Shown here: piece after piece, positions 26,581-35,817 of the stretch
Layout of the letters: the number at the start of each line of letters is the position of its first letter
Numbering within the stretch: the first letter of the stretch is position 1
Notes under the pieces: model-generated
Databases searched by the model: none
What the model saw: the letters and a program-made list of their open reading frames with translations, nothing else
What the model was told of the DNA's origin: nothing
NCBI RefSeq assembly: GCF_051233685.1
Contig: NZ_JBAMMY010000206.1
Span: forward strand, 13,236 to 77,235
Direction: 5' to 3'
Source of the DNA: RPRI01 sp051233685
GTDB taxonomy: Bacteria; Desulfobacterota; Desulfobacteria; Desulfobacterales; RPRI01
Length of the DNA stretch: 64,000 nucleotides
Translations under genes and position numbers: made by a program

Positions 26581-27019
26581 AAATGCAAAGAACAAGTTTG
26601 GAAAAATTAGGATTGGAGCAACAGAAAGTTTCACGAAAACGATCGGGGAGGCAGATTTGACTCTTTTTTGCGGAATATCCGGTGACTTTAACCCATTACA
26701 TGTGGATGATTTGTATGCCTCAAAAACGCTTTTTAGAGGACGAGTAGCTCATGGCATGCTAGTGGCGAGTTTTATATCGAATGTATTGGGAACAAAATTG
26801 CCCGGACCAGGAACGATATTTCTATCTCAAAATATTAAATTTTTAACTCCTGTATATATTGGGGACACAATTACGGCAATAGTTGAGATTGTTTCAAAAG
26901 ATCCTCAAAAAAGACATATTGTATTAAGGACATTTTGCATAAACCAAAAAGGGGTAAATGTAATAGATGGAGAAGCACAAGTCTTGTTTGATCCTGACAA
27001 TATTTTTGTAAAGAAGTAG
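26570..27019 (+). CDS. MaoC-like hot-dog dehydratase
   Basis: A 149-residue protein of the MaoC/(R)-enoyl-CoA hydratase family. The catalytic Asp-His motif is visible in GDFNPLHVDDLYA, followed by GRVAHGMLVASFISN. I chose ATG 26570 (MAYKNAKN), nine bases after AGGGG, within the end of pseG. Such enzymes normally hydrate short enoyl-CoA thioesters. Inside a flagellin glycan operon it may make a hydroxyacyl group, such as the 3-hydroxybutyryl substituent known on some bacterial nonulosonic acids. That use is inferred. Local composition is AT-rich compared with pseC and the fusion gene. Confidence 0.88.
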   Translation: MAYKNAKNKFGKIRIGATESFTKTIGEADLTLFCGISGDFNPLHVDDLYASKTLFRGRVAHGMLVASFISNVLGTKLPGPGTIFLSQNIKFLTPVYIGDTITAIVEIVSKDPQKRHIVLRTFCINQKGVNVIDGEAQVLFDPDNIFVKK

Positions 27020-27030
27020 GACGAAAAAAT

Positions 27031-27591
27031 ATGGAATTTAACAAACTATTTATTTTAAGAGATATTCTGCCAGATGACAAAGATGTGATTTTCCGGTGGC
27101 GAAATCTTCCCGAAGTAGCCGAGTACATGTATACGGATCACAGAATCTGTTATCAAGAGCATGAACAATGGTTTGATGAAATTAAACATAATACTACCAA
27201 GAAATACTGGATTATAAATTTCGATTCTGAAGATGTAGGAATTGTGAATCTTTACAACATTGATTATCACAATATGAGATGCCATTGGGCATTCTACCTG
27301 GCAAGTCCAAATATCAGAGGTAAAGGAGTCGGTAGTTTTGTGGAATATTCCATTTTGAAATACGTGTTTGATGAACTTAAGTTTAACAAGCTCTGCTGTG
27401 AAGTATTTGAATTTAATAAAACTGTTATAAATATGCATCAAAGTTTTGGGTTTGAGGTTGAAGGACGTTTCAGGGAACATGCCCTTAGAAAAAGACAATA
27501 CTTAAATGTCATTTGCCTGGCAATGTTAACAAGTGTGTGGAAAGTGCATAAAAAATTAATTAAAGAAAAAATTGAGAAAAAATTGATATGA
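27031..27591 (+). CDS. pseH: GNAT acetyltransferase PseH
   Basis: PseH N-acetylates the 4-amino group of the UDP sugar. The 186-residue protein is a GNAT enzyme with RDILPDDKDVIFRWRNLPEV at the start, YLASPNIRGKGVGS as the acetyl-CoA loop, and NKTVINMHQSFGFEVEGRFR near the end, all typical of PseH/SpeG-like members. It overlaps the pseI start by four bases. The donor might be another acyl-CoA, given the MaoC-like gene just upstream, but the sequence does not settle that. Confidence 0.9.
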   Translation: MEFNKLFILRDILPDDKDVIFRWRNLPEVAEYMYTDHRICYQEHEQWFDEIKHNTTKKYWIINFDSEDVGIVNLYNIDYHNMRCHWAFYLASPNIRGKGVGSFVEYSILKYVFDELKFNKLCCEVFEFNKTVINMHQSFGFEVEGRFREHALRKRQYLNVICLAMLTSVWKVHKKLIKEKIEKKLI

Positions 27592-28658
27592 CATGTTCGA
27601 TTGAAATTAATTCCAGAATTATTGGGCTACTCAACCCCGTTTATATTATTGCAGAATTATCCGCAAATCATAACCAAAATTTCGACCAGGCTGTTCAGCT
27701 CATAAAAGCAGCAAAAGAGGCCGGGGCAGATGCTATCAAATTACAAACGTATACGCCGGATACCATTACTATAGACTGTGGTAACAAATATTTTCGCATC
27801 GGTAAAGGCAGCATATGGGAAAGCAGGAACCTTTATGAACTCTATATGGAGGCTTACACTCCCTGGGAATGGCAGCCGAAGCTGAAGGAAATCGCCAATG
27901 ATCTCGGCATGGATCTTTTTTCAACACCTTTTGACAAGACTGCCGTCGATTTCCTCGAAAAGATGGGAGTGCCGGCTTACAAGATCGCATCCTTCGAACT
28001 GGTTGATATACCGCTCATTAAATATGTGGCCAAAACAGGAAAACCAATGATCATATCCACAGGCATGGCTTCATTGGCTGAGATAGACGAGGCAGTAACG
28101 GCCGCACGAGAAGCGGGCTGCAAGGAACTTGCCCTTTTAAAATGCACGAGTGACTACCCAGCCGACCCAGCGGAAATGAACTTGCGAACCATTCTGCACA
28201 TGACGGAAGCATTCGGGTTACCCGTTGGCTTGTCGGATCATACCCTCGGTATCACCGCTGCCATAGCCGCTGTGTCCTTGGGTGCCAGCATTGTTGAGAA
28301 ACACTTCACTCTATCCCGCAGCATCTCTGGCCCCGACAGCGCCTTTTCCCTGGAACCTCATGAATTCAAGGCAATGGTGGAGGCAATCCGAACTGTAGAG
28401 AAAGCATTGGGCACGGTTCACTATGGCGTGAGTGAGCGTGAGGCAAGGAGTCGCGTTTTTCGTCGGTCATTATTTGTGGTTAAAGATATGAAAGCGGGTG
28501 AACCTTTTACAGAAGAGAATGTGCGCTCTATCCGTCCCGGCTATGGCTTGCACACCCGTGACCTTGATGAAGTGGTAGGAAGAGAGGCCGGTTACGATAT
28601 TGAACGCGGGACACCGTTAACTTGGGATCTGGTAGTAAGGAGAAATATAGTTTTATGA
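27588..28658 (+). CDS. pseI: Pseudaminic acid synthase PseI
   Basis: NeuB-family synthase, 356 residues, condensing the 6-deoxy diacetamido sugar with phosphoenolpyruvate to give the nine-carbon acid. The TIM barrel shows IIAELSANHNQNFDQA, DAIKLQTYTPDTITID and VGLSDHTLGITAAI with EKHFTLSRSISGPDSAFS. A C-terminal SAF (antifreeze-like) domain follows (SLFVVKDMKAGEPFTEENVR). The DTITID and FTLSR details are nearer to PseI than to NeuB. It overlaps pseH and the methyltransferase gene by four bases each, so the genes are tightly coupled. Confidence 0.93.
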   Translation: MTCSIEINSRIIGLLNPVYIIAELSANHNQNFDQAVQLIKAAKEAGADAIKLQTYTPDTITIDCGNKYFRIGKGSIWESRNLYELYMEAYTPWEWQPKLKEIANDLGMDLFSTPFDKTAVDFLEKMGVPAYKIASFELVDIPLIKYVAKTGKPMIISTGMASLAEIDEAVTAAREAGCKELALLKCTSDYPADPAEMNLRTILHMTEAFGLPVGLSDHTLGITAAIAAVSLGASIVEKHFTLSRSISGPDSAFSLEPHEFKAMVEAIRTVEKALGTVHYGVSEREARSRVFRRSLFVVKDMKAGEPFTEENVRSIRPGYGLHTRDLDEVVGREAGYDIERGTPLTWDLVVRRNIVL

Positions 28659-29548
28659 TGAAACCGCAAGCTCCTATCAAAGAAGTTTCTATGCAAAGAC
28701 AGAATAATCAAATGACAACCACATGGAACACTGAATTCTACAAAACCGGCTATGAGGGTTTTGAAAGCCCGGAAAGTTTTCCAACAAGAAAGTCACTCCA
28801 AGACTATCACAGTTTGTTACTTCAAAAGACTGAAAAACAAGTAGCATTCATCGCTCGTCACTTGGGTCGGCGAAATCTGCGCGTAATCGATTTCGGCTCC
28901 GGCAACGGCCGGCTACTCGTGGCATTGGCGCTTGAGGGAATGCTTGACCTGGGCATAGGCGTTGAGATTTCTCAATCTCGTGTGGCATTCGCTCAACAAT
29001 GGACTGCTGACCTGAATCTAAGTTCAATCGTTCACAATATCGCCGCCGATGCATTAGAATTTGCCAATTTTGAGCACGGCATGTTCGACATAGCGACCTG
29101 CATTACCGGAGCTTTCGGTTATTTTAAGCCGATTCGAGAGAGCGCACCGGTGGAGCTATTGACCAAGATGCGTGCAGCAGTTAAGTCCGGCGGTCACTTG
29201 CTCATGGAACTATATCAAATGCCGGAAAAACGAAAGCGTATGTTGACACTCAATGAGGGTAAACTCAGAACTTGGCAACCGCTTCCAGATGAAGATCGGT
29301 TTGCTTATTACCTTGATGATTTTGAATACTGCGAAGATCGGCGTATCTTGCGTCATGATAAGATTTTTATCGGCCGAAACGGGAAGATTGATACCGGGCG
29401 TGTTGAAGTAGTCGCATTCTATACTGACGTTGAGTTGGTATGTTTATTGGGTCAAAATGGATTTTATAGCACTCAAATATATGAAGGCTTCGAAGATATG
29501 CCATATTTTGAGGGACAATCGCCGTCAATGGTTGTGCTGGCAAGGTGA
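28655..29548 (+). CDS. SAM-dependent methyltransferase
   Basis: Class-I methyltransferase of about 297 residues. The SAM-binding loop is RVIDFGSGNGRLLVAL, followed by DLGIGVEISQSRVAFAQ and VKSGGHLLMELYQMP. I prefer ATG 28655, which overlaps the pseI stop (ATGA) and has AAGGAG upstream, over a TTG eleven codons earlier. O- or N-methylation of the flagellin glycan is the likely role because it lies between pseI and the transferase genes, but the substrate is not shown by the sequence. Confidence 0.87.
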   Translation: MMKPQAPIKEVSMQRQNNQMTTTWNTEFYKTGYEGFESPESFPTRKSLQDYHSLLLQKTEKQVAFIARHLGRRNLRVIDFGSGNGRLLVALALEGMLDLGIGVEISQSRVAFAQQWTADLNLSSIVHNIAADALEFANFEHGMFDIATCITGAFGYFKPIRESAPVELLTKMRAAVKSGGHLLMELYQMPEKRKRMLTLNEGKLRTWQPLPDEDRFAYYLDDFEYCEDRRILRHDKIFIGRNGKIDTGRVEVVAFYTDVELVCLLGQNGFYSTQIYEGFEDMPYFEGQSPSMVVLAR

Positions 29549-29591
29549 AGTTTTGATAGATTGGACGGAATATGAAGGCAATAGGAGTAAT

Positions 29592-32033
29592 ATGAAAAAG
29601 CAATTGAGCACAATTCTATCAATATGTGTTTTTGGGAAAAACCATATCTCAAAATTGCATGAATGTATTCAATATGCAGCCGAATTGACTAATAATTTAT
29701 TTTTTATCGATTTAGGTTTAGCAGTTGAAGACATTGCGCAAATAAAAAACTTGGGTATTCAAGTTGTGAATTTGGATTCCTTTATATCTGAAATAGAAAC
29801 CGACTGGGTTCTTTTTATTAAACCGGAGGAAAGAGTCATTATATCCTCTGCTAAAAAGCTTACAAAAATGCTTACGAGCAAACAAGCTCCGGGATATGGA
29901 GTTCATACTAAAACCACAAAAGACAGACATTTGCTTGAAAATTATCAATGGATTAAAAAATTAGAACAATTCAAAGATATCGGCTGTTCAGACTTCATTG
30001 TAAGAATAGAACCCCGTCTGGTAATAAAATCTCATACAAAAATCTGTATGAAAGGTTTAGCACAGGAAAATACGGATGAAGTATCATGGATTTGCGGAAT
30101 AATCGCACATGGTCTTAAAATCGAATTAATCCATCAGGAAAATGAAACCGGGAATAGCGATGGAAATATCCGGGAACATGACACCCGCTGCCTTAAAGGT
30201 GAATTGGTCTATGACGTTACACCTGAAGAAGATATGGTTGAGCTATCCGAGATGTATACAGGCTTTCGGATTCTAACCAATAGTCAGTTAGATGGCTTTA
30301 TGGAGGGTGCCCGCTGTGGTTTTGGGCATTATAAAATGTATATCCCCATGTTAGAGTTTCTTGTAAAGGAAGGGTTTTTCACTGAAGCAAAAGAGCTTTT
30401 CGAACAATGGACTGATCACAGACCGGATGACAAAGAAGAATATAATACCCAATTAATGGGAGCAATGATTTACTCCAACCTTCTTGAGTATGATAAGGCC
30501 ATTGAATGGTTTAAAAAGATTACTGAAAAAAGCGAAAGCGCCCTGGCCTTTGCAAATCTGGGCAAGCTTTATCTGATAAAGGGCGATAAAAACAAGGCAA
30601 TTGAACACCTCGAGATGTCAAAAGATACAGAGGGTGATATTTTTCTAAAGAAAAGAATCCTTTCGATCATTAAAAATGAAGAGTGGCGACCATTGAAACT
30701 AAGCCTTTGTATGATTGCAAAAGATGAAGAGGATCAAATCGGCAAGGCTCTGCAATCTGTATGTGATCTGGTAGATGAAATCATAGTAGTTGATACGGGT
30801 TCGACAGATAAAACCATGGAGATTGTAAAAGAGTATGGAGCAAAACTTATAGAATCCAAATGGGAGGATGATTTCTCACAAGCAAGAAACCTTGGTCTTA
30901 GCAAAGCAACAGGCGATTATATTTTATTCATGGATGCCGATGAATACATACATCCGGGAGATAGATTCGGATTGGCTCTTTTTAAGATGCTCTTGCCGAT
31001 AGGAAAGAACATCGCCTTTGGACTCAAGATTGAGCCGGCCAAAGAAGCCAGGAAAATGTCAATGGCTCAGAGCGACCTGCTCACAGATCAGAAAGAAGAT
31101 AACTATCAGATAAGAGTTTTTCCCAAAAAAACGGGGGTCCGGTTTCAAGGGAAAGTATTTGAGGACCTGGATGAAGCACTTAACGAGAAACAAGTGCGGG
31201 CCTTAAGGTACGATGTGGTTAAAATAACCCACAGCATGGAGGGAAGAGAAAAGAGGGATAAAAGGAAAATTCCTGCAATTGCAAAAGCCTTCGGCTCAAT
31301 TTACGATTCTCAAAAGATCTTGAAAGCCGGGATTCTTTTTCTTCGATTAGGAGATATTGAAAGCGCATACCCATGGTTAATAAAAGCCGCAGGCGTTGAT
31401 CCAAATCTTTCAGCAAAGATTGGCATGTTATATTCCAGGCAGAATAAACACGAAATGGCTAAAGAGATACTCACAAATGCCATAGCGCAATTTCCTGAAT
31501 CATCCGAACTTGTTCTTTCTCTGGCCGGGGTATATCATAGAGAAGAAAATTTTTGTAAGGTGGTTAGTATTCTTGGTGAACGGATTCTAAACATCGAAAA
31601 AGAACTTATATCTGAAGAAACGGCATTGGCCAGGTACTACCTGGGGATTGCATCGATAGAAACAGATGATGTGGCTTATGGTATTGAACAACTCGCCATA
31701 GCTCATGAGATTGATCCGGCTAATATTTCTTATAAAATTGCCGGGATATATGCATTTGCCAAGGTCGAACAGTGGGAAGAGGCTCTTCAAACAGCCGGGC
31801 AAATTTCCGATAAGGAAGAAATTGACATTCGATGCGAGGTTAATGACTTTGTGGATGTGGTACAGATTTTTGTGGATTTGAATCGTCACTTCAACAGGAA
31901 AGGCCGGATGGAAGAGGCAAATCTCTGCCGTATGATTATAGAAGTCATAATAAAAAGTAAATTGTCAGGAAGTGAAGATATGGATAAAATGTCAGCCATG
32001 ATTGAAGGCGTTGCAACAGGAGGCTGTATATGA
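29592..32033 (+). CDS. TPR-containing family-2 glycosyltransferase
   Basis: An 813-residue protein. The N-terminal part (1-120) looks like a degenerate glycosyltransferase fold (ILSICVFGKNHISKL without a clear DxD). A TPR stretch follows. A canonical GT-A domain begins near 366: SLCMIAKDEEDQIGKALQSV, IVVDTGSTDKTMEI and the metal-binding FMDADEYIHPGD. TPR helices fill the rest. ATG 29592 (MKKQLSTIL) with AGGAG upstream is preferred to a start 54 codons earlier inside the methyltransferase gene. It likely adds or extends the sugar on flagellin in the cytoplasm. It overlaps the Maf-like gene by four bases. Confidence 0.88.
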   Translation: MKKQLSTILSICVFGKNHISKLHECIQYAAELTNNLFFIDLGLAVEDIAQIKNLGIQVVNLDSFISEIETDWVLFIKPEERVIISSAKKLTKMLTSKQAPGYGVHTKTTKDRHLLENYQWIKKLEQFKDIGCSDFIVRIEPRLVIKSHTKICMKGLAQENTDEVSWICGIIAHGLKIELIHQENETGNSDGNIREHDTRCLKGELVYDVTPEEDMVELSEMYTGFRILTNSQLDGFMEGARCGFGHYKMYIPMLEFLVKEGFFTEAKELFEQWTDHRPDDKEEYNTQLMGAMIYSNLLEYDKAIEWFKKITEKSESALAFANLGKLYLIKGDKNKAIEHLEMSKDTEGDIFLKKRILSIIKNEEWRPLKLSLCMIAKDEEDQIGKALQSVCDLVDEIIVVDTGSTDKTMEIVKEYGAKLIESKWEDDFSQARNLGLSKATGDYILFMDADEYIHPGDRFGLALFKMLLPIGKNIAFGLKIEPAKEARKMSMAQSDLLTDQKEDNYQIRVFPKKTGVRFQGKVFEDLDEALNEKQVRALRYDVVKITHSMEGREKRDKRKIPAIAKAFGSIYDSQKILKAGILFLRLGDIESAYPWLIKAAGVDPNLSAKIGMLYSRQNKHEMAKEILTNAIAQFPESSELVLSLAGVYHREENFCKVVSILGERILNIEKELISEETALARYYLGIASIETDDVAYGIEQLAIAHEIDPANISYKIAGIYAFAKVEQWEEALQTAGQISDKEEIDIRCEVNDFVDVVQIFVDLNRHFNRKGRMEEANLCRMIIEVIIKSKLSGSEDMDKMSAMIEGVATGGCI

Positions 32034-33943
32034 CGACAATTTCACTGTTCGATAAAAACATGGAAGCTATAGGAAAGAGATATCCTGATCTTGCGAAAAG
32101 AATCAGCGGAACAAAAAATAATCCTTTTTACAAGCTTATTCAAACCTCAAAGGGAAAACCCAATCTCATTATTAAAAAGGGATCTGATTTATTTATTTTA
32201 TATGACAATGATGATCCCGTAACATATTGTGATAACTATCTTGAAAAACTGGATCTAAAATATGCCCCGGTTGTTGTTTTTATGGGTTTGGGGCTCGGCT
32301 ACCATTTAGATAGATATTTTAAGTTACTCGGAGAAAAGGTGGGTACAAGACAAATTGTGGTTTTTGAAAAGGATATTGAAATTTTCCGTCTTGCGCTAAC
32401 TGTCGGTGATTTCTCGCAGATTATCTCACAGCCTGATATTCATTTTTTTGTAGGAGAACCCCCGGAAGAAATATATGTAAGACTAAAAACGGAAATCCTT
32501 TCCAAAAGGGATATATTAATAGCTCTTAAATCCTTGAAAATAATACCTATCCCTGCTAATATCCATCTTGAAAGAGAATACTATGAAAAAATACTGGCAG
32601 TTTTTAAAAATGCGGTTCAACAATTAATGGTTTTAACCGGAAACGACTCCCTTGATTCCTTTGTCGGGCTGGAAAATATTTTTCATAATATCAAACATAT
32701 TTATTCAAATCCTGGCATTGATACGCTTTATGGCAAATTTGCAAAAAGACCGGGAGTGCTTGTGGCTGCCGGGCCTTCGCTCAACAAGAATATGCACCTT
32801 CTTGAAGGATTGCAGGATAAAGCTCCCATTATCAGTTGTGATGCAAGTTTTATCCCTCTTATTAAGAAAGGAATACGGCCGCATCTTGTTACCTCTTTAG
32901 AAAGAACGCCTGGCGTTGATCTTTTTTATTCAGGTGTGGATAATTTTAGCGGCGTATATTTTGTTGCTTTGCCGATTCTCATGCCCGAAACTATTGACGC
33001 TTTTAAGGGCAGAAAATTTATTGGCTACAGGGGTTACTCTCATTTCAATTGGCTTGAAGAGGAAAAGGGTACTTTGAATGTGGGAATTTCTGTAGCAAAT
33101 CTTGCATTTAAGATTTTAATAGAACTCGGATGCGATCCTATTATACTTATCGGCCAGGATTTAGCCTATGCAGAGGATGGAGATACGCATGTAAAAGGCG
33201 ATATATTCGGCAGCCGTTGCGAACATATCAGAAATCAGCCTGTTATCGAGTTAGAAGGAAATAATGGAAAGCCTGTAAAATCAGAAAAATCCTGGGCGAT
33301 CATGAAAAATACTTATGAAGAGGACATTGCCGCATATAAAGGTACATGTATCAACGCAACCGAGGGTGGCGCAAAGATTTTCGGAGCTGAGGTAATGCCT
33401 TTTAAAGATGCGATAGATAAATACTGTATGGAGGTGTTTAAACCAAATTTAATTTTAGATGAGGCTTATTCAAGCTTTTCCGAACATGTTGATATGCCGG
33501 GAAAAATTAGCCGGATCAAAAAAAAGCTGAAAGAAAGCAAAGAAATGCTGTTTGATTCCATTATAGAGTTTCAGGAAGCGCTCGAGATGACCAGCCAGGC
33601 AGAAAAAGAAATAACTCAACCTTTTCTGGAAAAAGATCCGGAAAATATTAATATGGAGCGGCTAACATCCATAGAGCAGAAATATCTTGATCTGTCCGAT
33701 ACTTTCGGAAAAAACCGAATTCTCTGGGATTTGCTGTCTCATACCATGAACGCTTACGATGTTTGTTTTTCAAACGAATTAGGCTTTTTGCGGGATGTTT
33801 ATTCAGACAAACAGTGTCTTGCGATGGCACGGGTTAAGAAGCTAAAAGACTGGTTTTCAGTTGTAGGCATGTTTTTAACGCTCACCAGGGATCTTCTGGA
33901 AAAGACTGAAAAGAGTTTGGATGAGAAGACTGCATACAATTAA
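32030..33943 (+). CDS. Maf-like flagellin glycosyltransferase (DUF115)
   Basis: A 637-residue protein of the motility associated factor family, which transfers nonulosonic acids to flagellin Ser/Thr. The DUF115 (MptE-like) core lies at about 235-410 with GVLVAAGPSLNKNMHLL, IISCDASFIPLIKKGIRPH, ERTPGVDLFYSG and LIGQDLAYAEDGDTHVKG. The C-terminal part is helical. It ends about 20 bases before the fliC promoter, a position typical of Maf genes. It is the last gene of the glycosylation operon. Use of CMP-pseudaminic acid as donor is family knowledge, not proven here. Confidence 0.9.
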   Translation: MTTISLFDKNMEAIGKRYPDLAKRISGTKNNPFYKLIQTSKGKPNLIIKKGSDLFILYDNDDPVTYCDNYLEKLDLKYAPVVVFMGLGLGYHLDRYFKLLGEKVGTRQIVVFEKDIEIFRLALTVGDFSQIISQPDIHFFVGEPPEEIYVRLKTEILSKRDILIALKSLKIIPIPANIHLEREYYEKILAVFKNAVQQLMVLTGNDSLDSFVGLENIFHNIKHIYSNPGIDTLYGKFAKRPGVLVAAGPSLNKNMHLLEGLQDKAPIISCDASFIPLIKKGIRPHLVTSLERTPGVDLFYSGVDNFSGVYFVALPILMPETIDAFKGRKFIGYRGYSHFNWLEEEKGTLNVGISVANLAFKILIELGCDPIILIGQDLAYAEDGDTHVKGDIFGSRCEHIRNQPVIELEGNNGKPVKSEKSWAIMKNTYEEDIAAYKGTCINATEGGAKIFGAEVMPFKDAIDKYCMEVFKPNLILDEAYSSFSEHVDMPGKISRIKKKLKESKEMLFDSIIEFQEALEMTSQAEKEITQPFLEKDPENINMERLTSIEQKYLDLSDTFGKNRILWDLLSHTMNAYDVCFSNELGFLRDVYSDKQCLAMARVKKLKDWFSVVGMFLTLTRDLLEKTEKSLDEKTAYN

Positions 33944-33965
33944 TTCTCATAACGAAAAAATCCTC

Positions 33966-33993
33966 TAAAGTCCCTCACACCATTTGCCGATAA
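33966..33993 (+). promoter_or_regulatory. Sigma-28 promoter of flagellin fliC
   Basis: TAAA, 16 bases, then GCCGATAA, a perfect -10 for the flagellar sigma factor. It lies immediately after the maf-like gene and about 155 bases before fliC. Confidence 0.85.
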
Positions 33994-34042
33994 TATAATC
34001 AAAGCTTGAAGCGATCCGGTAAACCAGGAAAGGAGGCGATAA

Positions 34043-34057
34043 ATGCAAAATTTCTAG
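34043..34057 (+). other. Four-codon minicistron in the fliC leader
   Basis: A strong ribosome site (AAAGGAGG, 34029-34036) stands six bases before ATG CAA AAT TTC TAG, a possible peptide Met-Gln-Asn-Phe. It lies inside the predicted fliC leader. It could be a translated leader or a decoy ribosome site that tunes fliC expression, or it may be incidental. Confidence 0.35.
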
Positions 34058-34103
34058 GTAGGGATTGCAAACAACAATGGGCATGGAAGCCCGAATATAT
34101 CAA

Positions 34104-34117
34104 GCCGAATAATCGGC
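34104..34117 (+). other. Small hairpin in the fliC leader
   Basis: GCCGA and TCGGC pair around a four-base loop, about 33 bases before the fliC start and upstream of its ribosome site. It could affect mRNA stability or translation; no function is shown. Confidence 0.4.
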
Positions 34118-34149
34118 AATATTAACAAAAAATCAAGGAGGATTAGATC

Positions 34150-35598
34150 ATGGGACTTAGAATTCAAAACAACATCGCGGCAATGAATGCTCACAAGAAC
34201 CTGCAGATTTCAGATTCGGCAATGAGCAAATCACTTCAGAGACTTTCATCCGGTTATCGTATTAACAATGCAGCCGACGATGCGGCAGGTCTTGCCATTT
34301 CTCAGGGCTTCAGGGCCGATATCGCCAGCTTTAAAGTAGCATCCAGGAATACCTCCGAGGCCTCAGCAATGTTGCAGGTGGCTGAAGGCGGTATGGACCA
34401 GATCGGAAACATGCTTACCCGTTTGAAGGAACTGGCCACACAGGCTGCTTCGGCAAACGTAGGCAGCTCTGAACGAACCAAAATCAACGCTGAAGCTACG
34501 GCATTAACTTCGGAAATTGACCGGATCGCCAATTCCACCAAATACGGGAGCACTGCGCTGCTTACCGGCACTTTTGGGGCAAGCCAGACCGGGGCGCTAG
34601 GAGCAGCGGCTGTGGCTAATCATGTAACTGGGATAGTTGATGACAGCGCTGATAATGTAAGCTATGATTTCGTGGATAGTGGTGCTGGATCAATAGCAAC
34701 TTCAGTAAAGGTCACCGCTCTTGGTGCCGGTGTTACGGAAGGCACTTATACTATTAGTCAGACTGCTGCCGGTATAATAAAAATTGTTAATTCGTCAGGA
34801 ACAGTAAGTGAATCCTATTCAGGCGCTCTAACCGGGGATACCCTGACCTTCGCGAACTTGGGGATTACTATCACAGTTACAGGCTCCACTCTTGATGTTG
34901 CCGTTGGTTTCAGCGCTGGGGCCGCTGCTACAACCCTTACGCTTAATCGAACTGGCCTAACATCGCTTAACATCAGCCAGGCTAAAGCCGGTACGTATAA
35001 TATAACCCAAACAGCTGCAGGTGTTATTGGAGTTACAAATTCTGCTGGCACTGCCAGTCAACTTCTTTCTTTCCAATCATCTGATACAACTCTGGACTTT
35101 AATGTTTTAGGTATTTCATTTAAGCTTGGTGCTGGTTTCAGCAATACAACAATGGAACTGAATGGCATGCAAATGACAGTTGCGGCCAACACTTCCGCAG
35201 CCGGCAACGTCTTCCAGGTCGGTGCACAAAATAACTCAGATAACCAGATATCCCTCGCCATTGGCGGGGTTAGAACAGCATCTCTGGGCCTTACAGGGTT
35301 AGACCTCTCTACCGCCACCGGCGCCCAAACAGCCCTCGATACGATAGATAGCGCCGTTAGTACGCTGTCAGGACTTAGAGGTGATGTGGGAGCGTCCATG
35401 AACCGACTGTCTTATGCGGCAGCCAACCTGGCGACTACCATAGAAAACACCCAGGCTGCGGAGTCGGTCATCCGGGATGTGGACATGGCCTCTGAAATGA
35501 CAGACTTTACCAAGAACCAGATTCTGCTTCAGGCTGGTACAGCAATGCTGGCGCAGGCGAACATGGCGCCTCAGGGTATCCTGTCGCTGCTTAAGTAA
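34150..35598 (+). CDS. fliC: Flagellin
   Basis: Filament subunit, 482 residues. The N-terminal D0/D1 region is canonical (LRIQNNIAAMNAHKNL, LSSGYRINNAADDAAGLAIS), as is the C-terminal one (NLATTIENTQAAESVIRDVD, LAQANMAPQGILSLL). The central part (about 150-400) is variable, rich in Ser, Thr, Ala and Gly, and contains two related segments, each with GTYxISQTAAG or GTYNITQTAAG. Such Ser/Thr-rich loops are the usual sites of nonulosonic acid glycosylation, which matches the neighbouring pse genes. Strong ribosome site, sigma-28 promoter and terminator are all visible. It is the only flagellin in this window. Confidence 0.97.
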   Translation: MGLRIQNNIAAMNAHKNLQISDSAMSKSLQRLSSGYRINNAADDAAGLAISQGFRADIASFKVASRNTSEASAMLQVAEGGMDQIGNMLTRLKELATQAASANVGSSERTKINAEATALTSEIDRIANSTKYGSTALLTGTFGASQTGALGAAAVANHVTGIVDDSADNVSYDFVDSGAGSIATSVKVTALGAGVTEGTYTISQTAAGIIKIVNSSGTVSESYSGALTGDTLTFANLGITITVTGSTLDVAVGFSAGAAATTLTLNRTGLTSLNISQAKAGTYNITQTAAGVIGVTNSAGTASQLLSFQSSDTTLDFNVLGISFKLGAGFSNTTMELNGMQMTVAANTSAAGNVFQVGAQNNSDNQISLAIGGVRTASLGLTGLDLSTATGAQTALDTIDSAVSTLSGLRGDVGASMNRLSYAAANLATTIENTQAAESVIRDVDMASEMTDFTKNQILLQAGTAMLAQANMAPQGILSLLK

Positions 35599-35630
35599 AC
35601 TCTTTATAATTGGATTTGTAATAATATTTA

Positions 35631-35667
35631 AAAACCCCGTTTCCGGATTCCCGGAACCGGGGTTTTT
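35631..35667 (+). terminator. Rho-independent terminator of fliC
   Basis: The stem CCCCG-TTTCCGG pairs with CCGGAA-CCGGGG and is followed by TTTTT, about 35 bases after the fliC stop. A very similar terminator lies at 37237-37275. Confidence 0.9.
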
Positions 35668-35693
35668 GTATTATTTCCATCAAGCAGGTTATT

Positions 35694-35817
35694 ATCCCAA
35701 GTTGCATTCAAAAAGATAGCAAGGCGGCAAGGAAGTTTTCCCGCAGGCGTATATGTAATACGCCGAGGACAAAACCGACGTAGCCAACGCAGCTATAATT
35801 TGAATGCAACTTGGGAT
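35694..35817. repeat. Palindromic MITE-like element
   Basis: A 124-base element bounded by perfect 19-base inverted repeats (ATCCCAAGTTGCATTCAAA and its complement). The interior is partly self-complementary, for example GGCGTAT with ATACGCC around the centre. It has no coding capacity. Similar palindromes are common in deltaproteobacterial genomes, from general memory. It overlaps the 3' end of the AAA/DUF4143 gene and supplies that gene's last residues and stop codon. Confidence 0.85.

Noticed and set aside
27055..27498. Antisense frame over pseH
   Set aside because: Shadow of a coding GNAT gene; no independent evidence.
29430..29591. Upstream extension of the TPR glycosyltransferase
   Set aside because: It lies within the methyltransferase gene in another frame; ATG 29592 has its own AGGAG.
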